Made by a program: the position numbers and the translations under genes. DNA of 64,000 nucleotides from Saccharothrix australiensis (lineage in GTDB: Bacteria; Actinomycetota; Actinomycetes; Mycobacteriales; Pseudonocardiaceae). Positions 56,102 to 63,634 of the stretch are shown here, one piece after another. The stretch spans positions 1,637,501 through 1,701,500 of the forward strand of contig NZ_RBXO01000001.1 in NCBI RefSeq assembly GCF_003634935.1, written 5' to 3'. Below the pieces are notes generated by a model. That model was not told the DNA's origin and did no database searches. It worked only from the letters and a program-made list of their open reading frames with translations. How positions within the stretch are numbered: position 1 is the stretch's first letter; each line of letters opens with the position of its first letter.

Positions 56102-56584
56102 CGAGAGGTCCCGACGTTGCCTCCGTTCCTCACGGAGGAGGTCGAGCTGCACTTGAGCCTGTTCGTCGGTGGCGACCCGGATGACTGGGTGTTTGTGGGG
56201 CCGAAGGGCGGGCGATCGAAGCGAAGCAACTTCTGGCACCTCTGGAACACCGCTCGGGTGGCGGCCGGGATACCCGATGTCCACCTCCACGACCTCCGGC
56301 ACACCGGGAACACGTTGGCGGCCGAGACGGGGGCAACGCTCCGCGAACTGATGGATCGGATGGGGCACAGCTCCACTCGTGCGGCGCTCATCTACCTCCA
56401 CGCGAGGGAGGAGCGCGGGCGGAAGATCGCGGCCGGGATCGAGGCGATGGTCAAGGCCGCGAGCGGCACGGCCAAGGCGGCTACTGGCACGCGGATGGCA
56501 CGGAAGATCAAGAAGGGTGGGAAGGTCGTCCACTTGGGACGAATCGCGAGGCGACTACCTGCGGCGGAAGGGGAGAGCGGGTGA
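56101..56584 (+). pseudogene. Tyrosine integrase, C-terminal remnant
   Basis: The frame reads LPPFLTEEVELHLSLFVGGD, WVFVGPKGGRSKRSNFWHLW and carries catalytic box II: HDLRHTGNTLAAETGA, MGHSSTRAALIYLHAR with HxxR, His and the Tyr nucleophile. The arm-binding and core-binding domains and the first catalytic Arg are missing. The 5' end is fused to the hydrolase remnant. The stop at 56582-56584 lies inside the tRNA-Gly 3' segment, the usual int/attP geometry of AICEs. A basic C-terminal tail (MARKIKKGGKVVHLGR) is present. Confidence 0.85.
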
Positions 56585-56617
56585 CGGGAATCGAACCCGC
56601 ATGACCAGCTTGGAAGG
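56575..56617 (-). repeat. Attachment site: 3' segment of tRNA-Gly(UCC)
   Basis: The minus strand reads CCTTCCAAGCTGG in the anticodon loop and stem, GGGTTCGATTCCC in the T arm and CACCCGCTC at the 3' end of a tRNA-Gly(UCC). The 5' half (D arm and 5' acceptor strand) is absent beyond about 56618. The duplicate 43 bp is what remains at the far end of an integrated element, so the full tRNA-Gly should lie beyond 64 kb. Confidence 0.85.
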
Positions 56618-56953
56618 TCTGGCAGCGATCAAGCCCGTGACCTGCAACCCTCCGACCTGCGCCGATGTGGTCGTACTAACCGCCAGCGTCCTCGACCGAC
56701 CGCTCTTGACCGTGTGATGGGGCACGCGAGGGGCACGGCCAGTCGGGGTGGGGGCCGTGCTGATCATCGGTTGCAAACCGGGCTGTCGTCGGTCGACATG
56801 CGTTTGCAGTTTCGCCTGCTCCCTCCTCGGCGTGGAGGGCGACGGTAAGTCGAGGATGAGAGCGCTTGCTGTGCGGCCACATATAGGGGCTCGTATAGAG
56901 ATCGCTTCTGGTCTAAAGTGCATAACCTGTCGAGTCTGAGGTGAGGGTTAAGG
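56618..56953. other. Non-coding left end of the second element
   Basis: No gene. GGGGCAC occurs twice in TGATGGGGCACGCGAGGGGC near 56715-56738, possibly integrase arm-binding sites. The AT-rich stretch before 56954 (TATAGAG, GTGCATAACC) should hold the promoter of the AlbA_2 gene, and AGGG lies seven bases before its start. Confidence 0.5.
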
Positions 56954-57955
56954 ATGCTAAGACAAGCTATCGAGCTGAGGGCTCGGAGGGCAATCGAAAG
57001 AATGATTGAGGGGAAGCAGTGCGAAGACTCTTTTGTTGAGTTCAAATCAACCTGGCTAGATGACCATCGGAAAGCGGCGAGAAGAATGGCGGCATTGTGT
57101 AATGCTGCCAGGGGTGCGGAGGTGCTTTGGGTTGTTGGTGTTGATGAAAAGGGGATGTCGGTTCCCGGGGTAGATGCCAATGAGATGTCCGACTGGTGGC
57201 CACGGGTCGAAAAGTGCTTTGATGACGGCGTTGCGCCTGATATAACTACGCTTGTTTTCGATTGGTCTAGTAATGCAACCGTGTCGGTCATATATATGCG
57301 CACGGACAACGCTCCATATATCCTTAAAACTGGTCAGGAGCCGTACTCGATAGAAGTTCCTTGGCGTTCGGCTGAGAAGACTCGAAGTGCAAAGAGGTCG
57401 GAACTCTTGCAGCTTCTAGTCCCGCAGGCTCGTGCTCCAAAATGGGCTCCGATCGAAGGTGAGGCGCGCCTTCTATTCAAGCCCGAACATGAGGCATGGA
57501 ATGCTCAAGGGCAAGTGACGATGCCTGATCGGTACGAGCTTAACCTTGATGCCTCGATCTTTTTTGAAGCATTTGAACCATTTTTTATACCGGACATGAG
57601 AGTATCTTCCTCTATCGTCTGGGGCGACGGTTCTGACCACATGCTCGAGGTTGACGTGATTCTCACGACCACGCGCGCTCATCGGTCGGAGCTAGGCATT
57701 GTCGTCCAAGGGGACGGTGCCATACGGGTAAACCAGGCGGCGGCGCTATCTTCCTACGCCCGGCTCAAAAGCGTTGATCCAGAACTGGCGCGACGTCTTG
57801 AGTCTGCGGCTAAATTCGAGTGGCGCATTAGTGTTGGATTGAATATTGATGGTCCGGCTATGGTTATTCCGCTCGTATATGAAAAGGAGGTCATGGAAGA
57901 AATTCATTCTAGAGGTCAAATGGTCGCGCGATGGGCTATCCGACCTCCATATTAA
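56954..57955 (+). CDS. AlbA_2 (Schlafen-like) domain protein with unknown C-terminal domain
   Basis: 333 residues. N-terminal ~130 residues match the AlbA_2 DNA/RNA-binding fold: CEDSFVEFKSTWLDDHRKAA, RRMAALCNAARGAEVLWVVG, VDEKGMSVPGVDANEMSDWW. The C-terminal ~190 residues (LLFKPEHEAWNAQGQVTMPD, IFFEAFEPFFIPDMRVSS and a hydrophobic patch VIPLVYEKEVMEEIHS) I do not recognise. The gene is roughly half GC, against about 70% around it, so it was acquired separately. It is the first gene inside the second element, a typical cargo position. A defence or regulatory role is possible but unproven. Confidence 0.72.
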   Translation: MLRQAIELRARRAIERMIEGKQCEDSFVEFKSTWLDDHRKAARRMAALCNAARGAEVLWVVGVDEKGMSVPGVDANEMSDWWPRVEKCFDDGVAPDITTLVFDWSSNATVSVIYMRTDNAPYILKTGQEPYSIEVPWRSAEKTRSAKRSELLQLLVPQARAPKWAPIEGEARLLFKPEHEAWNAQGQVTMPDRYELNLDASIFFEAFEPFFIPDMRVSSSIVWGDGSDHMLEVDVILTTTRAHRSELGIVVQGDGAIRVNQAAALSSYARLKSVDPELARRLESAAKFEWRISVGLNIDGPAMVIPLVYEKEVMEEIHSRGQMVARWAIRPPY

Positions 57956-58304
57956 CGGCCATGCCTCTGTGTCTCGTTGGCAAGGCGGCGGAGCCGTCGC
58001 GGCAGCCGATCGCCGCGCCCAGCCCTGCCAAGTCTGTGACCGCGCGATCGTCGGACTTTGGATGCTGGAAGCAGCTCCTGCCCAAGCGCGATACCTCTGC
58101 GTGTCGCGATCCGGCCACGTGCAGCGACTCCCGCGCGCGGCCGACGGGCGGAGCGGAGCGGGAGCCCGGCGTGCCGCGATGCGGGGAGTCGGTGCCGACG
58201 TGAGCCGGGACTGGTTGCGCGTCGCCGCAGGCGGTGCGCCTTGATCCCATAAAGCACAATTCATCAACGCGCGCAGCCGCCACCGCCGACCACGTTCGCG
58301 AGGT
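57956..58304. other. No supportable gene in about 350 bases
   Basis: GC-rich again after the AlbA_2 gene. A plus-strand frame reads AQPCQVCDRAIVGLWMLEAA and later RYLCVSRSGH with spaced cysteines, but it has no start or ribosome-binding site and no known family. Other frames are Arg/Pro/Ser noise. The terminators of the flanking genes are probably here. Confidence 0.45.
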
Positions 58305-59510
58305 TCAGCGAGATGGCAGCGAGGCTCGGAAGACCGCGAGTTCTTCTTGCAGAGGCTTCGCGGCGGGGTCTCCTGGCATCAGCTCGCGGACCTTCTCCGA
58401 GAGTTCGTCGGCCAGCATCGCCAGGTGCGTTACAGACCTGCGGTCGGCGCTGAACGCCTCGTGTGCCCAGCTCGCGGACGCCTCGACGTCGCCCGAGTCC
58501 AGCGCGGCGACTGCCAAAGTCAACCTGGCCTCGCTGGCGCGCATCGGGGAGCGTTCGGTGCCGTCCGGCTTGCGGGACAGCTTCAGGACTTCACGCGCGT
58601 GTTTCGACGCCCGGTCGTTGTCGCCCACCAGGCGGTAGCAGTCCATCGCGTAGAAGTCCCACTTGGTCGGGTCGATCACGAAGTGGTTTTCCGGCCGCAG
58701 CGGGTTCTGGTGTTGCTCCAACAGCCGGTAGCCCTCGTCGAGGATTCGTTCGACCTCAGTGCGGTTTCCCATGCGCGCCTGGGCTTTCGCGGCCTGAGCG
58801 GCGAGTTGGACCACTACCGACGAACCGGGGGCGGCCTTGCTGCCGGCCTCCGTGTACTCGGCCACGGATCGCAGACGGTCCTGGGTGAGAGCGAACCAGG
58901 CGCTCATCTCGAACGACCAGGCGACGATCTCTCCGTGGCCGGACTCGCGGCCCAACTGGAAAGCCGCGGTGCGGGCGCTCTCGGCGTGACGCGGTAGGCC
59001 CAGGTCGTAGTCAACACAGCCGATCAGCAGGGTCAGCCACCCGGCGTTGACCATCAGCTCGCGGTGTTCGCGCAGGGTGGTGGGGCCGTTCAGCAGTTGG
59101 CCGACGTATTCGAGCTGTTGTTGCGCATCTCTGCGCAGGTCGTCGGCGTTCCGCCACGCGTATTCGCAGCACAGCTCCTCGGTCATCACCGAAAGTTGAT
59201 CGATCGTCTCGTGTCCGACATCCGAACGATGGATCTGGCGCATGACGTCGCTGATCATCCAAGGGGCCTGGACGTCGGGGGCGGGGCCTGCTCCGCTGCT
59301 CGTGCCGCTCACGAGATGAGCCTTGATCAGCGCGCCCCTTGCCTGCAAGAGCTGGTCCAGGCGCGTCACGGTCCCTTCATCGGGGAGGAACCTGCCGCCT
59401 TCGGAACGGCTGACCTGACTCTGGCTCCATTGGGCTGCTTTCGCGAGTTCGGCCTGGCTGAGCCGTGCGGCCACACGGAGTCGGCGCAGAGCTTCGCCGA
59501 ACGTCTCCAC
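58305..59510 (-). CDS. XRE-family regulator with TPR-like C-terminal domain
   Basis: 401 residues from ATG 59510. N-terminal helix-turn-helix FGEALRRLRVAARLSQAELA, KAAQWSQSQVSRSEGGR is a clear Cro/C1 domain. The rest is helical repeats (LMVNAGWLTLLIGCVDYDLG, RLTLAVAALDSGDVEASASW). It differs in detail from the two left-element copies but belongs to the same broad family. Directly upstream lies a cluster of ATGCGCAT-like palindromes, probably its own operators. Confidence 0.85.
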   Translation of the reverse strand: METFGEALRRLRVAARLSQAELAKAAQWSQSQVSRSEGGRFLPDEGTVTRLDQLLQARGALIKAHLVSGTSSGAGPAPDVQAPWMISDVMRQIHRSDVGHETIDQLSVMTEELCCEYAWRNADDLRRDAQQQLEYVGQLLNGPTTLREHRELMVNAGWLTLLIGCVDYDLGLPRHAESARTAAFQLGRESGHGEIVAWSFEMSAWFALTQDRLRSVAEYTEAGSKAAPGSSVVVQLAAQAAKAQARMGNRTEVERILDEGYRLLEQHQNPLRPENHFVIDPTKWDFYAMDCYRLVGDNDRASKHAREVLKLSRKPDGTERSPMRASEARLTLAVAALDSGDVEASASWAHEAFSADRRSVTHLAMLADELSEKVRELMPGDPAAKPLQEELAVFRASLPSR

Positions 59511-59532
59511 GGGCTCACCTCTCGTTCATGCG

Positions 59533-59562
59533 TATGCGCATGTCATGCGCGCATCGCGCATA
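59533..59562. promoter_or_regulatory. ATGCGCAT palindrome cluster
   Basis: ATGCGCAT (59534-59541), ATGCGCGCAT (59545-59554) and GCGCATA (59556-59562) overlap the region between the XRE-TPR start and the divergent small gene. They are self-palindromic and alike, the form expected for a Cro/C1 operator array. Confidence 0.6.
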
Positions 59563-59648
59563 TCGTTCCCTCTGGCCACCCTAGCGCCGATAGTCCAGAT
59601 GGCGGGTCATCCGACCTGCCGTCGCTATCCGTGGGAGGTGGGACAGGG

Positions 59649-59885
59649 ATGGACGTGGTGGTGCGCCCCCGGTTCGGGGACTCCGCGCAGGTCGCAACCG
59701 ATGCGGCTGGTCGCCCCAAGCTCGTCATGGACGTCGGTACCGGCACGCTGGTGATCGACCTCGACGGTGAGCCGGGGAGCGTGGAGCTGGCGGCCTGCTT
59801 CGCGGACACGCTGGCTGACGCCGCACTCGCCTTCGCGGCGCGGTGCCGGGAACTCATGGGGAGCAAGGCCACCACCTTGAGTTGA
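59649..59885 (+). CDS. Small conserved element protein
   Basis: 78 residues. MDVVVRPRFGDSAQVATDAA, RPKLVMDVGTGTLVIDLDGE and AACFADTLADAALAFAARCR: beta strands then one amphipathic helix. No family name known to me. GGGAGG is about 13 bases before ATG 59649. It is divergent from the XRE-TPR regulator across the ATGCGCAT cluster. An XRE-regulator/small-protein pair is common in actinomycetes, so it may be the regulator's partner or target. Confidence 0.6.
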   Translation: MDVVVRPRFGDSAQVATDAAGRPKLVMDVGTGTLVIDLDGEPGSVELAACFADTLADAALAFAARCRELMGSKATTLS

Positions 59886-59930
59886 GAACGCGGTCGACAA
59901 GACGGAGGACACCGAGAAGCGGGGGCAGTC

Positions 59931-60146
59931 GTGAGCGAGCAGGTAACCAGCGGCACGACCGGACTGAGCGACGCCGAATGGGGCGACGTGGTCGAAGGTC
60001 TGTACCGGCTCACGCAGCGAGTAGAGGAGTTGGCTACGCGGTTGGACTTGGTCGAGAGCCGTCTTCCTGGTCCAGGCGTCGTTCAACAGCGGCCAAGCGG
60101 TCCGAAAGCTGATCAACGACACGTTCGAGCTGGTGAAGCATCGTGA
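59931..60146 (+). CDS. Small protein with a predicted coiled coil
   Basis: 71 residues, GTG start at 59931. LSDAEWGDVVEGLYRLTQRV, EELATRLDLVESRL is a predicted coiled coil; the tail is polar. It follows the previous gene by 45 bases and its last 113 bases overlap, on the opposite strand, the end of the GntR gene. Family unknown. Confidence 0.5.
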   Translation: MSEQVTSGTTGLSDAEWGDVVEGLYRLTQRVEELATRLDLVESRLPGPGVVQQRPSGPKADQRHVRAGEAS

Positions 60147-60417
60147 CCACTTGGGCACCCGAGACCGGTGCCTGGTCAGGGGTAGGTGTGCGAAGCACGA
60201 ACACGCCCTTGCCCTGTCGCGCGATCACCAGCCCTTCCGATGCGAGCATCTTGATCGACTCTCGGACCGTCATCACGGCGATGCCGTGCTTCTCCGCGAG
60301 TTCGCTCATCGTGGGAAGTTGGTCGCCTGGCGCATACGTGCCTGCGGCGATCGCTCGACGCAATGCATCCGCGAGCTGTTGGTACGCAGGTCGGCCGTCC
60401 GCGGCCTCGGTCTCCAT
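60034..60417 (-). CDS. GntR-family repressor, KorSA-like
   Basis: 127 residues. Winged helix-turn-helix PAYQQLADALRRAIAAGTYA, PGDQLPTMSELAEKHGIAVM, TVRESIKMLASEGLVIARQG matches short GntR regulators; the C-terminus (HQLERVVDQLSDRLAAVERR) is a coiled coil rather than a ligand domain. KorSA of pSAM2 is such a protein and represses pra. It is divergent from the Pra-like gene with the palindrome at 60441-60460 between. ATG at 60417. Confidence 0.87.
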   Translation of the reverse strand: METEAADGRPAYQQLADALRRAIAAGTYAPGDQLPTMSELAEKHGIAVMTVRESIKMLASEGLVIARQGKGVFVLRTPTPDQAPVSGAQVVTMLHQLERVVDQLSDRLAAVERRLDQEDGSRPSPTA

Positions 60418-60440
60418 GGAGCAACTGTAACGACTGACCT

Positions 60441-60460
60441 AGGTGATCTGTAGATCACCT
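60441..60460. promoter_or_regulatory. GntR operator palindrome
   Basis: AGGTGATCTGTAGATCACCT is a perfect 9-2-9 palindrome 24 bases from the GntR start and about 105 bases before the Pra-like gene. TAATAT (60504-60509) downstream may be the -10 box of the plus-strand promoter. Confidence 0.8.
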
Positions 60461-60564
60461 GATCGAAGTACACCAAATTGCTGAGTCATAAGGGTTATAC
60501 AGCTAATATGGATGACAAGTCCCCGGTGTCGGGGCGATCCTCCAACGGTAAGAGGTGCTGAAAG

Positions 60565-60990
60565 ATGGCCGTTCCTGCTGGTCACAGGTTTCCGATCATG
60601 TTCGATGAGTTGTTCCCACAGGGGTTTTTCGTGATCTCGGTGGAGCGGGGCAAGGACTGGGTGGACGGGAAGTCGCGGGACGCGGTGGACAAGGTGTCGG
60701 GGCGTCCGGTGTGGGTTGTGCAGGGTACGGACCCGTCCGCGAAGGGCAGGAACACCGGTCAGGTGGTGAAGATCGCCGCCGAGGTGCAGCCGGTTCCTCC
60801 GGAGGTGTTGGCGGGGACGCCGTTTCGGCCGGCGGTGTTCACGGGGTTGAAGGTGACGCCGTACGTGAAGGACGGCTGGGTGGCGTACACGGTGTGGGCG
60901 GACGAGATGGTGGCGCCGCAGCAGGCTGGTCGTCGTGGCGGGTCGTCGTCGGTGAAGGCCGAAGGCGGCACGGGACAGGTGGCGGCGTAG
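60565..60990 (+). CDS. Pra-like activator of element replication/excision
   Basis: 141 residues. VFDELFPQGFFVISVERGKD-type opening (FPIMFDELFPQGFFVISVER), SGRPVWVVQGTDPSAKGRN and VKIAAEVQPVPPEVLAGTPF resemble the Pra family of pSAM2-like elements, which switches on replication and excision. It is the first gene of the plus-strand operon under the GntR operator. No DNA-binding motif is evident to me, so identity rests on family resemblance and context. AAGAGGTG lies just before the ATG. Confidence 0.6.
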   Translation: MAVPAGHRFPIMFDELFPQGFFVISVERGKDWVDGKSRDAVDKVSGRPVWVVQGTDPSAKGRNTGQVVKIAAEVQPVPPEVLAGTPFRPAVFTGLKVTPYVKDGWVAYTVWADEMVAPQQAGRRGGSSSVKAEGGTGQVAA

Positions 60991-60992
60991 TC

Positions 60993-61349
60993 ATGACTGC
61001 GGATGTGCGATTGGTGTTCGCCCCGGACATGGGTTCGCGGGTCGAGGTTGTGAAGTGGCCCGGTACGAGGTTGCACGCGTTGCGGTTGGTGCTGGGGGCC
61101 GGTCAGGCCGTGGTGCTCGCGCCGTCGGACCGTGCCGACGGTTCGGTGGAGTTGGCGACGTACCTGACGAAGGTGGCGATTCAGGCCGCGACGGTGGCTG
61201 ATCTGTTGGACCCGGCGGCGGAAGCACGCATGGAGCAGGGACAGTCGTTGATCGCGATCGCCGAGGAATTGCACGCCCAGGGGCTTGGTGACGTTCTGCG
61301 GGAACACTTGGGCGAGACGGAGACGGATACGGGGAGGTACCCGCTGTGA
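60993..61349 (+). CDS. Hypothetical protein of the element operon
   Basis: 118 residues starting two bases after the Pra-like stop. MTADVRLVFAPDMGSRVEVV, ALRLVLGAGQAVVLAPSDRA, then a helical end (LIAIAEELHAQGLGDVLREH). Soluble; family unknown. Position between pra and traSA is usual for small conserved AICE genes. Confidence 0.65.
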   Translation: MTADVRLVFAPDMGSRVEVVKWPGTRLHALRLVLGAGQAVVLAPSDRADGSVELATYLTKVAIQAATVADLLDPAAEARMEQGQSLIAIAEELHAQGLGDVLREHLGETETDTGRYPL

Positions 61350-61393
61350 GGAGTTCATCCCGTCTGGAGTGTCGAGCGCATAAGGAAGCAGGC

Positions 61394-61795
61394 ATGACCA
61401 CAGCGCCCGTGAGCGATCGCGTAAAGCCCGGCCTGTCCCAGGAGGAGCGGGACATGCTGGAGGACCTGCGCGCCCTGACCGCTGAACTGGTCGAGTACAC
61501 GAACGCTGCCAAGGGCGGGTTTCCCGAACACGCGTTCCTGCCGGTGGACGAGTCGGCCATCGGTCACGACATGGTGGTGATCGGTCGAAGGCTTCAGGAA
61601 GTCGCTCGGCGGCACCGCCAGGAGCGCAAGCACTCGGGGGCCTGGGTGTCCTGCCCGGTCGGGGACTGCACGCTCGGTCGTGTGCCTTGCGGGGATGGTG
61701 GTGAGAAGCGCTGTGAAAGGTGTTTCGGCACCGGAAGCGTGCGTCGGGAGGATTCCGACATGAACCAGTCGAGCGGCGTCGCGCCCCGACGGTGA
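61394..61795 (+). CDS. Hypothetical protein with zinc-finger-like cysteines
   Basis: 133 residues. Helical N-terminus (LSQEERDMLEDLRALTAELV) and a Cys-rich C-terminus: SCPVGDCTLGRVPCGDGG then RCERCFGTGSV, which resembles DnaJ-type CxxCxGxG zinc binding. AAGGAAG is eight bases before the ATG at 61394. It may act in replication or transfer, but nothing shows this directly. Confidence 0.62.
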   Translation: MTTAPVSDRVKPGLSQEERDMLEDLRALTAELVEYTNAAKGGFPEHAFLPVDESAIGHDMVVIGRRLQEVARRHRQERKHSGAWVSCPVGDCTLGRVPCGDGGEKRCERCFGTGSVRREDSDMNQSSGVAPRR

Positions 61796-61929
61796 AAGTG
61801 CTGGATAGACCATCCGGCTGATCGACGCTGGACAGCGAACGGCGGTTGATTCGACTGCCGTGGCGATGACGCACGCGTCGCATACGGCGTGTGACGACAA
61901 CTGAAGAGTTCTCAAGCCGGTGGGTGTGA

Positions 61930-61978
61930 TCACCGGGAACAGCCTCAGTCTTGGCGGGCCTTGGTCTGTTCCCGGTGA
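61930..61978. repeat. Perfect 13-bp inverted repeat upstream of traSA
   Basis: TCACCGGGAACAG (61930-61942) pairs with CTGTTCCCGGTGA (61966-61978) around 23 bases. It lies in the 357-base gap (61796-62152) between two plus-strand genes. It may be a terminator, an attenuator or a protein site. The rest of the gap holds no gene I can support. Confidence 0.6.
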
Positions 61979-62152
61979 CACATCGACTGGCTTTCGCATC
62001 CGCTTTGTTGTGACACAAGGGATTCCAGTCATGTCAAGGGTATCTGTGCATGGGGGTCGGCCGTCAAGCCTGTGCTTTCACGCAACGGTGTGGAAGATCC
62101 CCAACGTGTTCGCCACCCCCGTGGTGATGCCGCAGGGCGGGGGTGTGGCCTG

Positions 62153-63634
62153 ATGTCGCGGTGGGTTGATCCTGCTCCGTTCGAGGGTGCGCGTCCTCGG
62201 GTGCCGTGGTGGGTGTTGGTGCCGGGGAAGCTGAAGTGGTTGGCGGCGGTGCTGGCATTGGTGTGGCTGCTGGTGGTGGCCGTCGTGCGCCTGGTGCTCG
62301 TCGTGGTCCGCTACCCGGTGGCGGTGTCGGTGCCGACGATGGCGGCCTGGTGCTCGTTGCGGTTCGGCCCGTGGCCGCTACTCCTGGCGGTCCTGGCGGT
62401 GGTGGCGTCGCTGGTGATCTGGTCGGGCCTGGACCGGTCTTCGTTCGTGCGGTGGGTGTGGCTGCGGTTGGTGACGGAATGGCGGCGGGCCACGGTCTAC
62501 GTCCCGCGTTGGCGGGCCACCATGCGGCTTGGCGAGCTGGCCAAGGACAGTCGCGGGCGTGAGTATCGGCCGCGTCTGCGACGGGTGCGGTCGGACGGCT
62601 GGCGGGACCGCGTCCGGGTGCGGATGATCCCGGCGCAGTCCGCGGAGATGTGGGAGCTGCGTCGTGACGGCCTGGCGCACTCGTTCGGCGCGCGGTCGTG
62701 TCGGGTTCGGGTGTTGAAGCCGCGGTTGATCGAGCTGGATTTCGTGCACCGTGACCCGCTGGCCCGTGCCCTCCCGGTGCCTCCGTTGTCCGATGACGTG
62801 GACGGTGTGGATCTCAAGCGGGTGGTGGTCGGCCGCACGGAGATCGGCAAGCCGTGGCGACTGCGGCTGCTGGGCTCTCAGGTGCTCGTGGTGGGTGTAC
62901 CCGGTGCGGGCAAGGGGTCCGTGTTGTGGTCGATCGTGTGGCAGCTCGCGCCGGCGGTCCGGGCGGGCCTGGTTCGCCTGGTGGGGGTCGACCCGAAGGG
63001 TGGTATGGAGCTGGGGCAGTGTCCGGACGCGTTCGACCGGGTGGTGTACGACAACGGGCCGGACGCGGTCGTGCTGCTGGAGGAGATCGCCGCTGAGGTC
63101 AAGGAGCGCGCGTCGCGGTACCGGGGTGTGCGGCGGTTGTGGGCTCGGTCCGGCGGTGAGCCGTTCACCGTGCTGGTGGTGGACGAGCTGGCGGACCTGA
63201 TCGCCTACCAGCCGGACAAGCAGCTCCGGGAGCGTGCGGCATGGGCGGTGCAGACCATCACCTCACAGGGCCGCGCACCCGGCTACGCCGTCGTGGGCCT
63301 GGTCCAGGACCCGCGCAAGGAGGTCGTCTCCTTCCGGCATCTGTTCACCACGCGGGTGGCGCTGCGGCTGGACGAGCCGCAACAGGTGGACATGGTGCTG
63401 GGCGACGGCGTGCGTCAACGCGGCGCGGCAGCGCACGAGATCAGCGAGACCACACCCGGCGTGGCGTGGTCGAAGGTCGACGGACGGCGGGAACCGGAGC
63501 GGACTCGCGCCTTCCACGTCACCGACGCCGACCTGGTGGAACTGGGGCTGTTCCTGACAGTGGACGACGCGACGGTGCACCCGTTGCCCACCCGTCCCGA
63601 TCCAGGCGACACCACGGGAGGTGCGGCGGCATGA
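62153..63634 (+). CDS. FtsK/SpoIIIE-type DNA translocase (TraSA-like)
   Basis: 493 residues. Two membrane regions at the N-terminus (WLAAVLALVWLLVVAVVRLV, LLLAVLAVVASLVIWSGL) precede the motor: Walker A GVPGAGKGS at 248-256, Walker B VLVVDELADL with Asp344/Glu345, and QGRAPGYAVVGLVQDPRKEV with the FtsK pump loop. It moves double-stranded element DNA between cells, as TraSA does for pSAM2. ATG 62153 (MSRWVDPAPFEGARP); the frame is open upstream. The stop overlaps the initiator's ATG (ATGA). Shorter than the 807-residue left-element pump, with no SpdB fusion. Confidence 0.9.
   Translation: MSRWVDPAPFEGARPRVPWWVLVPGKLKWLAAVLALVWLLVVAVVRLVLVVVRYPVAVSVPTMAAWCSLRFGPWPLLLAVLAVVASLVIWSGLDRSSFVRWVWLRLVTEWRRATVYVPRWRATMRLGELAKDSRGREYRPRLRRVRSDGWRDRVRVRMIPAQSAEMWELRRDGLAHSFGARSCRVRVLKPRLIELDFVHRDPLARALPVPPLSDDVDGVDLKRVVVGRTEIGKPWRLRLLGSQVLVVGVPGAGKGSVLWSIVWQLAPAVRAGLVRLVGVDPKGGMELGQCPDAFDRVVYDNGPDAVVLLEEIAAEVKERASRYRGVRRLWARSGGEPFTVLVVDELADLIAYQPDKQLRERAAWAVQTITSQGRAPGYAVVGLVQDPRKEVVSFRHLFTTRVALRLDEPQQVDMVLGDGVRQRGAAAHEISETTPGVAWSKVDGRREPERTRAFHVTDADLVELGLFLTVDDATVHPLPTRPDPGDTTGGAAA

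Noticed and set aside
55556..56584. One 342-residue plus-strand gene covering the integrase remnant
   Set aside because: The first ~180 residues are the antisense of the HIT and hydrolase genes; only the part from about 56101 is integrase.
56575..56660. A complete tRNA-Gly gene
   Set aside because: Only the segment from the anticodon loop to the 3' end matches; D arm and 5' acceptor strand are missing.
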